From the IMG/VR virus record IMGVR_UViG_3300024999_000068, positions 22,551-86,550 of that record: DNA of 64,000 nt; one strand, given 5' to 3'. The notes below the pieces were generated by a model. That model did not search any database. It worked only from the letters and a program-made list of their open reading frames with translations, and was not told the DNA's origin. Made by a program: the position numbers and the translations under genes. The stretch is from a virus. Below, one piece after another: positions 10,104-20,245 of this stretch (position 1 is the stretch's first letter; every line of letters begins with the position of its first letter).

Positions 10104-10919
10104 ATGCCAATATCTGAATCAATTTCATTTATGTTTAATAATCAATTATCAACTGATTATGGAGTAATAAATTGTCATGTTGATACTAGTGGACTATATG
10201 AGGAAACTTTTCTCCCATCTAGAGAAATGAAAGAAATAACAACACGTATGTCTGATAAACCATATCTTGTCCAGATAAAATCTTCGCCAAGAATATTAAA
10301 CTTAACAATTGCGTTTTTAAATTCATTTGATGAAAATAATCTTCGCAATGTAAAACGATGGCTAAGTTCTTCCGAATATAAACCAATGTCCTTTGAATCA
10401 ATTCCAGATACAATATTTTATTGCACACTTATAGATAGTACACCATTACTGCATAATGGAAATAATCAAGGTTATATAAATTGTCAAATGCGTTGTAATT
10501 CTCCATACTCATATTCTCCAGTATATCTCGACGATTTAATTGACCTCTCATTAAATCCAATAGAAGGTACTCAAATAATTTTCACTAATCTTGGAGATGT
10601 TCCGTGTCAACCTCAAATATCATTATTAAAGGTAAATGATGGTGATATTAGTATAATAAACAATTCTAATGGAGGAAAAGAATTCAAATTATCCTCATTA
10701 TTAGATGATGAAGGAGCAATAATTCCATTATCTTCTTTAAAAAACAATGAAGATTTGTTCATTGATAATGAGAATGAAGAAATAATATCTTCGATACCAT
10801 TAACTTATCGAATAAATAATCTTACAGGTGATTTTATTTCCCTTGGTAGAGGTATCAACAACCTAATTATAAAGGGAACTTGTAAAATACAATTCAGATA
10901 CCAATTCAAAATGATTTAA
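10104..10919 (+). CDS. Distal tail protein (Dit-like)
   Basis: 271 residues, ATG after AGGAGGTG within the preceding gene. The start (SISFMFNNQLSTDYGVINCHVDTS), the early FLPSREMKE segment and the later LTIAFLNSF resemble the siphovirus-type tail component/Dit family, which forms the hub hexamer between tail tube and tip. Order tape measure, Dit, Tal is the classical siphophage order and supports the call. Two-domain layout expected: N-terminal ring domain (about 1-125) and C-terminal galectin-like domain. Family membership is from motif and context only. Confidence 0.75.
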   Translation: MPISESISFMFNNQLSTDYGVINCHVDTSGLYEETFLPSREMKEITTRMSDKPYLVQIKSSPRILNLTIAFLNSFDENNLRNVKRWLSSSEYKPMSFESIPDTIFYCTLIDSTPLLHNGNNQGYINCQMRCNSPYSYSPVYLDDLIDLSLNPIEGTQIIFTNLGDVPCQPQISLLKVNDGDISIINNSNGGKEFKLSSLLDDEGAIIPLSSLKNNEDLFIDNENEEIISSIPLTYRINNLTGDFISLGRGINNLIIKGTCKIQFRYQFKMI

Positions 10920-10947
10920 AACCATATTCAATGAGAGGAGAATTAAT

Positions 10948-13900
10948 TTGTTTTTAGATATTGACTTATCAAAAACTCCACAACGTCCAAAATTATATCT
11001 ATGTAAACCCAATAAAACAATTATTGCTCCATTACCAGAACACTATGGAGCAAATTTAAAAATCAACCTAACAACTCTGAATGAGTTAACATTTGATTTA
11101 CCATATAAATTAGATATTAACAATAAAATTCAGCACAATATCCATTGTGATTTAATTAAAAATAGATTTCTCATAAAATTAATTTTAGGAGAATATATTG
11201 CATATTTTATAATTAATAATCCAGCACCCAATGCAGATGATAGTTCAGATTTCTATCAAATTAATTGTTACTCTCTTGAATATGAATTAAAGGATAAAGA
11301 AATTAGGGTTTATAAATCTGATTCGGTAAGTTTAAAAGAAGTTATGAATGGATTTTCTCGCGATACAACTATTATAACGGATGGAATATCAACTACTACA
11401 ACAGATGTAACTCCTGGAATTTTAAAAGATACTGCGTGGGTTTTAGGTAATTATCCTGTTGATTTAGATTCAGTATATCGTTCTTTTGATGTTTCAGTAA
11501 AAACTAAACTCGATTTCGTATTAGATGTTGCAGAAAAATTTAATCTAGTTGCCCAATTTGATTCAACAACTAGATTAATTAATTTCTACACAATTGATAA
11601 AATAGGAGTCAATAAGGGATTAAGAATTTCCGACAAGAGATATTTGAAGACAATCGTACAAAATATTGATAGTGAAACTTTTTGCACTCGGTTAAAATTA
11701 TATGGCAAAGATGGATTAACAATTAGTGAGATTAACCCAACAGCTCAAAGTCACATCGAGAATTTTAGTTATTTTCTTTTCCCCTTTGAAAGAGATATAA
11801 ACAGAACAGTAATATCCCACAGTGATTATATGTCAGACGAATTATGTCATGCTATTTTAGATTATGAATTACTATTAGTTCAAAATAAAGGTACTTATCC
11901 TATATTGTTAGCATCATTAGCAATATTGCAGACAGAAATGACAGTTTTAACAAATGAGATGGCAGAATTAGTAATTGTAATGAAAGAAATAGAAGATAAT
12001 ATTGCAACTGCTAGTGGGTCTAAAAAAGCAGGGTATGAAGAAGATAAAATAGCACAACAAATATTAATTAATGCACAGCAAGCATTAATTACAGTAAAAC
12101 AACTATTGATTGACAATCTTAATACTCAAATTACAAATGCAACAACCTCATTATCTTATGAAACTTTTTTTCAAGATATGCCTAAATTATTAGAAGAATT
12201 ACAAGAATCATATATTATTGAAAAAAGTTGGACAAATGATAGTTTAATATCGGCAGAAGATTTATATATCTATGGTTTAGATGAAATGGAGTCAAGAAAA
12301 AATCCTGTAACTATTATCCAAATTAATATTGTTAATTTTCTGGAAATAATAAGTGAACAATATAATTGGAATAAAATTAATTTAGGTGACTCTATTGCAA
12401 TTAAACATGAACAATTAGGTATTGATTTGACAGCTAGAATCATAGAAGTATCATTCGATTTCGAAAGTGCTGAAATACAATTAACAATTTCTAATGTTAA
12501 AAGTAAAAATTCAAAACTAGAAGATATTTTATATCAAACAAGTTCATTGGTAGATATTATTGATGTAAATAAACTCAAATGGGACAAATCACAAATTACT
12601 GCTACGGAATATGTTGACCAGCAAATTCAGGAAATGGTAGGGACGTTACTAAATTTAAGTATTGATATTAGTAGATTTGGAGAAGATGGATTCATAACAA
12701 AGTCAGAAGCAAATGCTTTAAAGTTAACATTAGAACAAGCAATTGCTGAATCTGAAAATGTTATTAAAATTGCAGAGGATCTTGAAATAGTAACTGAAAA
12801 AAATGATTATGTAATTGCTTTAATTGACTTAGAAACAGAATTAAGACAAGATTGGATAGACCAACCAAATTACCCTATTCAAATTATTAGTGATGAGAGT
12901 CCTGAAGATGAAAGAATTATTATAAGCACACTCTTCAAAACAGTAGAAGATACGAAATCAAAACTTATTAATGCAATTGGTCAAGCTAGGCAAGATGATG
13001 GAAAAAGATATGTTGAAACTCAAGTAGCAGAATTAAATACTGCATTATCTGCATTTCAAACTCAAGTTAATGTCTATATTAATGCCAAACCCGTGGGTCA
13101 AATTACTGAAACAGAATCAATAACTCTAAGTGGTTTATTTGTTGATGTTCAACATGAATCTGATGATATTGTTGCAATTGCAAATGGATTGATGGAAATA
13201 ATTGGTGATGATAATGACTTATATAATGATTTGCGCGATGCAAAAAATGCATATTCAAATGTTCAAAGTAGTTCAGGTGCAATTTATGATGTTCTACATG
13301 AAATAGATGATTGGTTTAATAAGTCTAGTTACCCAATCACAATTAAACCAAGTAAAGGAGTGAGTGTCAATAAGAAAATAAAGAATGTTGAGACAAGAAA
13401 AAATACCTTGGTTGATTTAATTACTCAAGTACAAATTGATAATGAATTAACTCTTGTAGATCAACAGTTGTTTGAAGTAAGTGTTGCTATTACTTCTATG
13501 CAAATGGATATTACAACTTTTGCTAAAGACAACTATATTACCTATGATGAATCTGTTTCCCTAAAAGCATCTTTTAATAAGATAAATAGTGAAAGTGAAC
13601 AAATAATTGATATAGCAAATAGTATGTCAATTTCTGCTACAATAATAAATAATTATCAAAATTCTTTAACTGGCACAATTGTATTAAATGGTGTTGATGG
13701 ATTACAAGTAGAATTATTAAAATGGGTTGATTTACCACTAGAAAGCTATGCTGGCAAAGGATTAAAAATAACATCAAAACAAAGGAAAGCACTATTAAAG
13801 AAATTTGATTTAGTTATGAGTACGAAATTAATTTTAAGTAATGCAATTACATTGGCAACACCAGAGTATAGCATAGATGGTGAGATATCTATTCAAGGAA

Positions 13901-16245
13901 CGGGAGCTAATCACAGTGGAAGTAGATTTTTAAAATTAAACAAAAAACAAATTAACGCAAGCAGTTTAAGTAATTCATTAAATAAAGGATTGATGTTAAC
14001 AGTAATTAGTAGGGAAGATTTATCAATAGTATTTACACAATGCTATCACACATTTGATAGTGATGAAGCAGATAGAAATACATTAGCAACAAAATTAAAT
14101 TCATTAGATGATACAGTAATTGTAGTATTAACATCTTATGATTCAATTGGATGGAATCAAACACTTTTAGATGCTATGATTAGATGTGGAGGCACTGGTA
14201 CAAATACAGGAGTAGGTAAATTCCCATTTGCATTTATTGGTATTCCAGGTTTATTCAAAGGTAACGCTTTAGAAGTATTTACAGATAGTGGTAGTCATGC
14301 TCCTTATGCAAATATTACTACAAAAATATTAGATGGTACTCCTCAGGGAATTGCTATTGGGACAACTGTAATTTCAGCAGAAGCTATGTTAGCAGTTCAA
14401 AAGGCAGAATCAGACAAAGATGTAGCAATGATTGATATTAATAAAATTACTAGTAATGTAACATTAACATCCACAGAAAAGAAGACAGCTAAAAAATATT
14501 GGGATGCTATTGTAAATGAAAAGGTAACTGTTGAATTACAATCAAGTTATTGGAATACAGCAGATTATCCAGATGTTGTAAGTACATTGGCAATTTATGA
14601 AACAAAATATTCCGACTTAAGTTCATATATTGTACCAATATTGTCAATCATGACATCAAGTTCTACCATTGTTACTTCTACTTTTATAAGTGCTTTTACA
14701 CAATATTATGATTCTAAAATATCATTATTAAAGGCAATTATGGGTGTTGCTAGAAATTATATTGGAGATGCAATTTCTGGTTTAGCGGAATCCTTAATTG
14801 GATTAGCAAAAGATATTAGTGATGCATTTAGCGATAGCAAGATTGACGCAAAAGAAGCTAGTAAATTTTTTGACGATTTAACATCACTTAATGCAGAATC
14901 TACGCCATTAATAGATCTGGCTTCCACTTTAGGATTAATTGATGCAATTAAACCTGCAACAAATGAAAAAACTGATTATCAAGATGCATTAACCACTCTT
15001 TCTGCTACGTTAGGGTTATATATTGGTAAAGACAACTATCCAATTTCTGTAGATGCTGATGATAAAAAGAAAGTTACAGATGATTATGCAAATGTTCAAA
15101 CAACAAAAACACTTTTAATTACTAAAATATCAACATTACAATTAGATAATGCAAAAACATATTCTAATACCATTTTGACTGATTTTCAAAATAATGTTTA
15201 TAATATTGACAAAGAAGATTTCCAAAGTCAAATTGATGGTAAAATTGAAGTTTGGTTTAGTGGTTATGTTCCAACGCTATTAAATTCTCCTGCAAGTACA
15301 TGGAGTGTAAAAAGCACTACAACTACAAAAACATTGAGAGATGCCCATTTAGGTGATTTGTTTTATCAAACTAATGCTACAAATACTAATAGTGGATTAG
15401 CTTATAAATTTACATTAACTGGAACTACTTACGCATGGACTCCTATAACTGATATTGCTGTCATTGAATCCCTATATCAAGCATCAATTACAGCAGATAC
15501 ATTAGATGGCAATAGGAGGATATTTACAGAATCACCAAGCCCTCCATATGATCTTGGAGATTTATGGAGCACAAATGGAGCAAGTGGAGATTTATTAATA
15601 TGTACAACTAAAAAATCATTAGGAGGAAGTTTTTCTTCTTCAGATTGGACAAAAGCATCTAAATATACAGATGATACATTAGCACAATCTATATTAGATG
15701 ATATTAGTATTGATAATAAATTATCAATATCTGAGAAAAGAATTGTGTCAAGAGAATGGAACATTATTGAAACAGAATATTCATCAATTCTTTCTCAAGT
15801 AGAGATATCTGTGAGTTCTGGAGGATTGTACATAGCTCCATTATATATAATTCCTTATAGTAATGCGTATAATGGATTGGCAAGTTATATTACTACTTTA
15901 GAATTAGGGTCATCTACTACAACTAATATAAACAGAACAGACTTTAATAACTGGTTTGAAGGCTATAATAGTGCAAAATCTCAGATATTAATAGATATTG
16001 CTAACAGTGTAGCAGTTAAAATTGTTTCGTCAAGTGGTTTAGAAGATGCAACATTAGCTTTAAGCACAGCCAATAATGCTCTAACTATTTCCAATGGTGC
16101 TAATTCTACGGCAAATAGTGCAATATCGGCTGCAAATTACGCAACAGTTGTAGCAGGATCAGCAGTTCCTACCTCTAATTCCTATACTGATGCACAAATA
16201 GTTGATCTAAAAGTTTGGATTGATGCAAATTATGTAGCGAAATAA
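10948..16245 (+). CDS. Tail-associated protein (Tal) with an ILEI/PANDER-like insert
   Basis: 1765 residues, TTG start after GAGAGGAG. The first ~530 residues (KLYLCKPNKTIIAPLPEHYG onward) match a prophage tail protein/endopeptidase hub domain. Next come helical repeats marked by similar openings (DISRFGEDGFITKSEANALK; DITTFAKDNYITYDESVSLK; DISDAFSDSKIDAKEASKFF). Residues about 975-1135 look like an ILEI (FAM3/PANDER) domain: GLMLTVISRED, FDSDEADRN, VIVVLTSYDSIGWNQ, IRCGGTG, FAFIGIPGLFKGNALEV. The C-terminus is a low-complexity repeat-rich shaft. Role: tail tip hub and fibre base that contacts the cell. Followed by a terminator. Confidence 0.8.
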   Translation: MFLDIDLSKTPQRPKLYLCKPNKTIIAPLPEHYGANLKINLTTLNELTFDLPYKLDINNKIQHNIHCDLIKNRFLIKLILGEYIAYFIINNPAPNADDSSDFYQINCYSLEYELKDKEIRVYKSDSVSLKEVMNGFSRDTTIITDGISTTTTDVTPGILKDTAWVLGNYPVDLDSVYRSFDVSVKTKLDFVLDVAEKFNLVAQFDSTTRLINFYTIDKIGVNKGLRISDKRYLKTIVQNIDSETFCTRLKLYGKDGLTISEINPTAQSHIENFSYFLFPFERDINRTVISHSDYMSDELCHAILDYELLLVQNKGTYPILLASLAILQTEMTVLTNEMAELVIVMKEIEDNIATASGSKKAGYEEDKIAQQILINAQQALITVKQLLIDNLNTQITNATTSLSYETFFQDMPKLLEELQESYIIEKSWTNDSLISAEDLYIYGLDEMESRKNPVTIIQINIVNFLEIISEQYNWNKINLGDSIAIKHEQLGIDLTARIIEVSFDFESAEIQLTISNVKSKNSKLEDILYQTSSLVDIIDVNKLKWDKSQITATEYVDQQIQEMVGTLLNLSIDISRFGEDGFITKSEANALKLTLEQAIAESENVIKIAEDLEIVTEKNDYVIALIDLETELRQDWIDQPNYPIQIISDESPEDERIIISTLFKTVEDTKSKLINAIGQARQDDGKRYVETQVAELNTALSAFQTQVNVYINAKPVGQITETESITLSGLFVDVQHESDDIVAIANGLMEIIGDDNDLYNDLRDAKNAYSNVQSSSGAIYDVLHEIDDWFNKSSYPITIKPSKGVSVNKKIKNVETRKNTLVDLITQVQIDNELTLVDQQLFEVSVAITSMQMDITTFAKDNYITYDESVSLKASFNKINSESEQIIDIANSMSISATIINNYQNSLTGTIVLNGVDGLQVELLKWVDLPLESYAGKGLKITSKQRKALLKKFDLVMSTKLILSNAITLATPEYSIDGEISIQGTGANHSGSRFLKLNKKQINASSLSNSLNKGLMLTVISREDLSIVFTQCYHTFDSDEADRNTLATKLNSLDDTVIVVLTSYDSIGWNQTLLDAMIRCGGTGTNTGVGKFPFAFIGIPGLFKGNALEVFTDSGSHAPYANITTKILDGTPQGIAIGTTVISAEAMLAVQKAESDKDVAMIDINKITSNVTLTSTEKKTAKKYWDAIVNEKVTVELQSSYWNTADYPDVVSTLAIYETKYSDLSSYIVPILSIMTSSSTIVTSTFISAFTQYYDSKISLLKAIMGVARNYIGDAISGLAESLIGLAKDISDAFSDSKIDAKEASKFFDDLTSLNAESTPLIDLASTLGLIDAIKPATNEKTDYQDALTTLSATLGLYIGKDNYPISVDADDKKKVTDDYANVQTTKTLLITKISTLQLDNAKTYSNTILTDFQNNVYNIDKEDFQSQIDGKIEVWFSGYVPTLLNSPASTWSVKSTTTTKTLRDAHLGDLFYQTNATNTNSGLAYKFTLTGTTYAWTPITDIAVIESLYQASITADTLDGNRRIFTESPSPPYDLGDLWSTNGASGDLLICTTKKSLGGSFSSSDWTKASKYTDDTLAQSILDDISIDNKLSISEKRIVSREWNIIETEYSSILSQVEISVSSGGLYIAPLYIIPYSNAYNGLASYITTLELGSSTTTNINRTDFNNWFEGYNSAKSQILIDIANSVAVKIVSSSGLEDATLALSTANNALTISNGANSTANSAISAANYATVVAGSAVPTSNSYTDAQIVDLKVWIDANYVAK

Positions 16246-16274
16246 AAAAATAAAATAGAATAAACATTATGATT

Positions 16275-16311
16275 AGAGATTAGGTTATTTTTATAATTTA
16301 ATCTCTTTTTT
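16275..16311 (+). terminator. Rho-independent terminator after the Tal gene
   Basis: AGAGATTA (16275-16282) pairs with TAATCTCT (16299-16306), followed by TTTTT. The spike gene then restarts with its own GGAGG site. Confidence 0.7.
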
Positions 16312-16336
16312 ATGATGCTATAAGGAGGTTTACTGA

Positions 16337-18748
16337 GTGGCTTTTGAATTTAATAATCCTTTAGTAATGCAATTAAGAGCAGGTACTATTTCAGATCCAT
16401 ATGTTGATAAATCAGATTTGAGAGTTATAATAAATAATCAGATTACTCTTGATGAGATACCTGATCAATTTAACCACGTTTCAATAGGTGGATATACTGA
16501 AGTTTTTAAATTAGAAGAATTAACATCTTCTAATTTTTATGTAAATTATTTAAATGGTTGTGTGACGTTTTTATCTTCTGAAGAAAGTAAAACAGTGACA
16601 GCAGTTTACAAGGGAAGAGGAATAATTCAATACCCAGGAGAGAGGGTCTATATACCTGATATAAATGGGGGAAATGTATCAACTGCAATTCAAAATATTA
16701 TCAACACAGAACTATCAACCTTAGAAACAATTAATACATTAACAGGTAATATATCATCAATTAGTCAGTCTATGGCAACCCTAGTAAGTGGTCAACTAAC
16801 TATTGATACAACTGCTAAAACCATTACTACTTTGGCAGGAAGTTTATATGCAATATCAAACAAAATTAAAACTTTAACAGGTGGAACATTATCATATTCA
16901 GGACTTGATGGCACAGTTTTTTATGTTTATGTAAATGAGGCAAATATTTATGTATCTTTACAAGGATATGAAACATCTGGAACAACTTATCTGCTAGGAG
17001 TCATAAGAAGTAATCGTTTTTATGCTTTGGATGCTAGGAATATACAAGTAGATGGAAATTGGAATGGTGGAGAAAAAAATTCTACACAGATAGTAGCTGA
17101 AGCATCTTTAGAAGCAGTTGTCGCGAGAAGTGGAGAATTATCTCTAGACGCTAGACTCAGTAAAATTGAAAATGGAGATAGAAATTCTGCAATTAATCCT
17201 GTCTTAATTAGTGGTCAAATAACTATTGATACTGTTGCTAAGACAGCAGTCGTTTTAGCAGGTAGTATGTATAGTTTGAATAAAGCAGTCGTAGTATTAA
17301 ATACACAAACAATAAATTATTCTGCAATTATTGGAACTGTTTTTTATGTTTATGTAAAAGGTGCAGTCATAATTATTAGTGGACAAAGTTATACGGTTGA
17401 TAAAGACACCCATTTATTAGGAGTTATTAGAAACGAACGTTTTTACGCTTTGGATACTAGAAATATAATCGTAAATAATAAATGGAACGGTGGAGAAAGG
17501 AATGCAGATCAAATTATTACAGAAGCAGAAGCAGAAACAATTACAGCTAGAAGTACAGAAACTTCATTAGATGCTAGACTTAGTAAAATTGAAACAGGAG
17601 TAAGGAATGTAGCAATCGTAGCAACATTATTAAGTGGAAGATTCACTGTTAATTCAATTGCAAAAACTTTGGTTGTTTTAGATGGCAGTATGTATAGTTT
17701 GAATAAATCAGTAGTGGTATTACCAGCACAAACTATTGACTATTCGGCAATTGAAGGTTCTGTATTTTATGTTTATGTAAAAAATACTACTGTAATTGTA
17801 AGTGGACAAAATTATGTTTCTTTAGATAAAGATACACATTTTATGGGAGTTATTAGAAGTGGTCGTTTTTATGGACTTGATACTAGGAATATATTAGTTG
17901 ACAATAAATGGAATGGAGGAGAGAAAAGTGCAGAACAAATTGTTGCGCTTTCAATTGTTGGAGCAAAAGCATTAACATCTACTATTGTAACTGTCGGGCA
18001 GAGTGGAGGAGTAGACTTTTCTAATATTCAAGACGCAATTGATAGTATAGTTGATGATAGTGCAATAAAACCTTATGTCATAGCAGTTATGCCAGGGATA
18101 TATCCAAGATTTACACTAATGTATAAACCAGGAGCTTTAAGATATGTGTCTATTATTGGGATAGATAAGAAATCATGTATAGTTAAAGACGATAGTGGTA
18201 ATTATTTAACCCCTCCTGCAAATATAAATACGAATGGCGATATTAAAAAGCTAACATTTATTGCTACTCACGATGTTCCAGTTTGGGAATCGGATACAAG
18301 AAAGGCATATGCTATTCATTGCGACTTCAATACTGAACAGCTAAATATTGAAGATTGTATACTTATATCATATCAAGCTCCTGCCATCGGCATAGGTTTA
18401 CATCCTAACGAAACTATAACACTTAAAAATTGTGAATTATACTCATATGCAACTGCTGATTATGGAAATTTAGTTAATCATGGAGCATTGTTTTGTCATG
18501 CTGCTGAATTGGCTAATACTTTGAATCAAAAATTAATTGTAGATAATTGCAAGTTATATCATGCAAATAGCTTTGGGTTAAGAGTTCAAGATTCTTTGCT
18601 AGAAAACTCAAAGGTTACATTTACAATTACAAGAACTGGAGTTTATTCAGGTGTGCTTGGCAAAGATTGTATTTATACAAACGGAACAACTGACGTTGTG
18701 CCAACACCAGATAGTTTTGGAAATTCACATGTTTCACTAAATCCTTAA
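16337..18748 (+). CDS. Tail spike/receptor-binding protein with three repeats and a beta-helix
   Basis: 803 residues, GTG start after AAGGAGG. After a short virion-anchor segment come three tandem repeats of about 140 residues (near residues 150, 290 and 430), each with SGQ(L/I)TIDTxAKT, a FYVYV strand, (L/M)GVIRSxRFYxLD and WNGGE. From about residue 550 there is a pectin-lyase-like right-handed beta-helix (VTVGQSGGVDFSNIQDAIDS, PGIYPRF, NETITLKNCELYSY, LRVQDSLLENSKVTF). The pectinesterase-like opening is common in depolymerase and receptor-binding spikes. It probably binds or cleaves a surface polysaccharide (inference). A near copy of the beta-helix domain is the next gene. Confidence 0.82.
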   Translation: MAFEFNNPLVMQLRAGTISDPYVDKSDLRVIINNQITLDEIPDQFNHVSIGGYTEVFKLEELTSSNFYVNYLNGCVTFLSSEESKTVTAVYKGRGIIQYPGERVYIPDINGGNVSTAIQNIINTELSTLETINTLTGNISSISQSMATLVSGQLTIDTTAKTITTLAGSLYAISNKIKTLTGGTLSYSGLDGTVFYVYVNEANIYVSLQGYETSGTTYLLGVIRSNRFYALDARNIQVDGNWNGGEKNSTQIVAEASLEAVVARSGELSLDARLSKIENGDRNSAINPVLISGQITIDTVAKTAVVLAGSMYSLNKAVVVLNTQTINYSAIIGTVFYVYVKGAVIIISGQSYTVDKDTHLLGVIRNERFYALDTRNIIVNNKWNGGERNADQIITEAEAETITARSTETSLDARLSKIETGVRNVAIVATLLSGRFTVNSIAKTLVVLDGSMYSLNKSVVVLPAQTIDYSAIEGSVFYVYVKNTTVIVSGQNYVSLDKDTHFMGVIRSGRFYGLDTRNILVDNKWNGGEKSAEQIVALSIVGAKALTSTIVTVGQSGGVDFSNIQDAIDSIVDDSAIKPYVIAVMPGIYPRFTLMYKPGALRYVSIIGIDKKSCIVKDDSGNYLTPPANINTNGDIKKLTFIATHDVPVWESDTRKAYAIHCDFNTEQLNIEDCILISYQAPAIGIGLHPNETITLKNCELYSYATADYGNLVNHGALFCHAAELANTLNQKLIVDNCKLYHANSFGLRVQDSLLENSKVTFTITRTGVYSGVLGKDCIYTNGTTDVVPTPDSFGNSHVSLNP

Positions 18749-18805
18749 GAGATTTATTATTAATTCCTTCAATGATCTTCGATATTGTAAAATTCTAAAT
18801 TATAT

Positions 18806-18832
18806 TGTCGCAAAACAATTATTAATGTCGCA
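18806..18832 (+). repeat. Direct repeat TGTCGCA upstream of the anchored spike copy
   Basis: TGTCGCA occurs at 18806-18812 and 18826-18832, starts exactly 20 bp apart (two helical turns), in an otherwise A/T-rich gap just ahead of a promoter-like sequence. This spacing suits a dimeric regulator, but none is identified. Confidence 0.45.
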
Positions 18833-18848
18833 CGGCAGGAAATTAGAA

Positions 18849-18873
18849 TTGACTCATAGAAATAAAGTATAAT
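18849..18873 (+). promoter_or_regulatory. Promoter-like sequence of the anchored spike copy
   Basis: A consensus TATAAT (18868-18873) lies 24 bases ahead of the TTG start. TTGACT (18849-18854) is present but only 13 bp away, too close for ordinary sigma-A. The -35 function may come from a weaker hexamer or an activator. Confidence 0.45.
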
Positions 18874-18897
18874 AGGAGACAAAGGAGGAATTATATT

Positions 18898-19830
18898 TTG
18901 TCTAAAAGAAATAAGAAACAATTAACATCTAGGTTTATAATATCATCATTTACTGCATTGGCAATTTTTGCAATTATTATAGCAGTAATAACACAATATA
19001 CACAAAAAGAAATAGTTGTGGCATCTAATAATATTGTTGTAGCAAAATCATTAGGTAAAAATCATGATAATCTTATTACTGTTGGTCAAAATGAAAATGT
19101 GGATTATAACAATATTCAGGACGCTATTGATAATGCCAAAGATGATGAATCAAATCCTGTTACAATAACTGTAGATTCTGGAATATATCCAAGATTTTCC
19201 CTTAAACCAAGACCAGGAGTTCTAAGATATGTATCAATAGTTGGAGTGGACAAAAAGACTTGCATCATCAAAGACGATAGCGGGAATTATCTGACGCCTC
19301 CTGCTGAAATATGTACAAATGGAGTCATAAAAAGCTTAACGTTTATTGCAACCCATGAAAAAGAAGTATGGGAGTCTGATAAAAGAAAATCATATGCTAT
19401 TCATTCAGATTTTAATACACAACAATTAATGATAGAAGATTGTATATTGAAAAGTTATCAGGCTCCAGCTATAGGAATAGGATTACATCAAAATGAGACA
19501 ATTACACTAAAAAATTGCGAATTATATAGTTATGCAGAATTAAATTATGGAGGATTATATAATTACGGAGCGTTATTTTGTCATTCAGCAGAATTAGCTA
19601 ATACTTTGAATCAAAATTTAGTATTGGATGAATGTAAAATTTATCATGCAAATAGTTATGCTTTAAGAGTGCAAAATTCATTATTAGAAAATTCAAAGAT
19701 TACATTTACGTCTATTAAAACCAATACTTATTCTGGCGGTTTAGGGGATAAATGTATTTATATGAATGGAATTACAGATGTTGAGCAAACACCAGATAGT
19801 TTTGGTAATTATCATAGTGAATTTAATTAA
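18898..19830 (+). CDS. Membrane-anchored or secreted copy of the spike beta-helix domain
   Basis: 310 residues, TTG start with a strong AAAGGAGG site. Residues 1-10 are basic (MSKRNKKQLTSR) and are followed by one hydrophobic helix (FIISSFTALAIFAIIIAVI), i.e. a signal anchor or signal peptide absent from the virion spike. From about residue 55 to the end the protein parallels the spike beta-helix (TVGQNENVDYNNIQDAIDN, GIYPRF, KDDSGNYLTPP, NETITLKNCELYSY, TPDSFGN), roughly two thirds identical by eye. Own promoter-like region and ribosome site set it apart from the late operon, as in a moron gene. It should act outside the membrane of the host cell, perhaps altering or masking the phage receptor (inference). 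Confidence 0.85.
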   Translation: MSKRNKKQLTSRFIISSFTALAIFAIIIAVITQYTQKEIVVASNNIVVAKSLGKNHDNLITVGQNENVDYNNIQDAIDNAKDDESNPVTITVDSGIYPRFSLKPRPGVLRYVSIVGVDKKTCIIKDDSGNYLTPPAEICTNGVIKSLTFIATHEKEVWESDKRKSYAIHSDFNTQQLMIEDCILKSYQAPAIGIGLHQNETITLKNCELYSYAELNYGGLYNYGALFCHSAELANTLNQNLVLDECKIYHANSYALRVQNSLLENSKITFTSIKTNTYSGGLGDKCIYMNGITDVEQTPDSFGNYHSEFN

Positions 19831-19887
19831 TAATGATAGTAGATGATATAAATCAGGGAGGTAACATATAGTTTTAGGAGGTAACAT

Positions 19888-20202
19888 ATGATCACACGAA
19901 TTGAATTATCTAATGGAGAATCATTTGAAAAAATAATTGAAGTTCAGGAATATATTGATACAACATTGACTACTACAATCGCTAATATAATTATTGGAAA
20001 AAATTCTGAAGGTATTCTGCCTAATATCACAGATATTTATGATGAGTTTTCTGCTTCATTAGAAGATATAAAAATTTATGCCAAAGATAGTGAATTGTTA
20101 GAAGAATATTTAAGTGCTACTCTTACAGGATATATTAATATTCGTTCTGTGAGTAAAAGCTATAATTATAATTCTATATCGGTTGCGTTGACTAAGGTTT
20201 AA
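19888..20202 (+). CDS. Unknown small protein between spike copy and endolysin
   Basis: 104 residues, ATG after GGAGGTAACAT. No family recognised. The sequence is acidic and mixed helix/strand (starts MITRIELSNGESFEKI), without membrane or metal motifs. The segment carrying its ribosome site and the bases before it are repeated just upstream (GGAGGTAACATAT twice, about 20 bp apart), suggesting a small duplication. A terminator lies 40 bases downstream. Position suggests a tail-tip or lysis accessory protein, without direct support. Confidence 0.65.
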   Translation: MITRIELSNGESFEKIIEVQEYIDTTLTTTIANIIIGKNSEGILPNITDIYDEFSASLEDIKIYAKDSELLEEYLSATLTGYINIRSVSKSYNYNSISVALTKV

Positions 20203-20245
20203 TGTTTAAGGTTTTTGGAGATGTTGGAATAGTGATTTAGGGATG

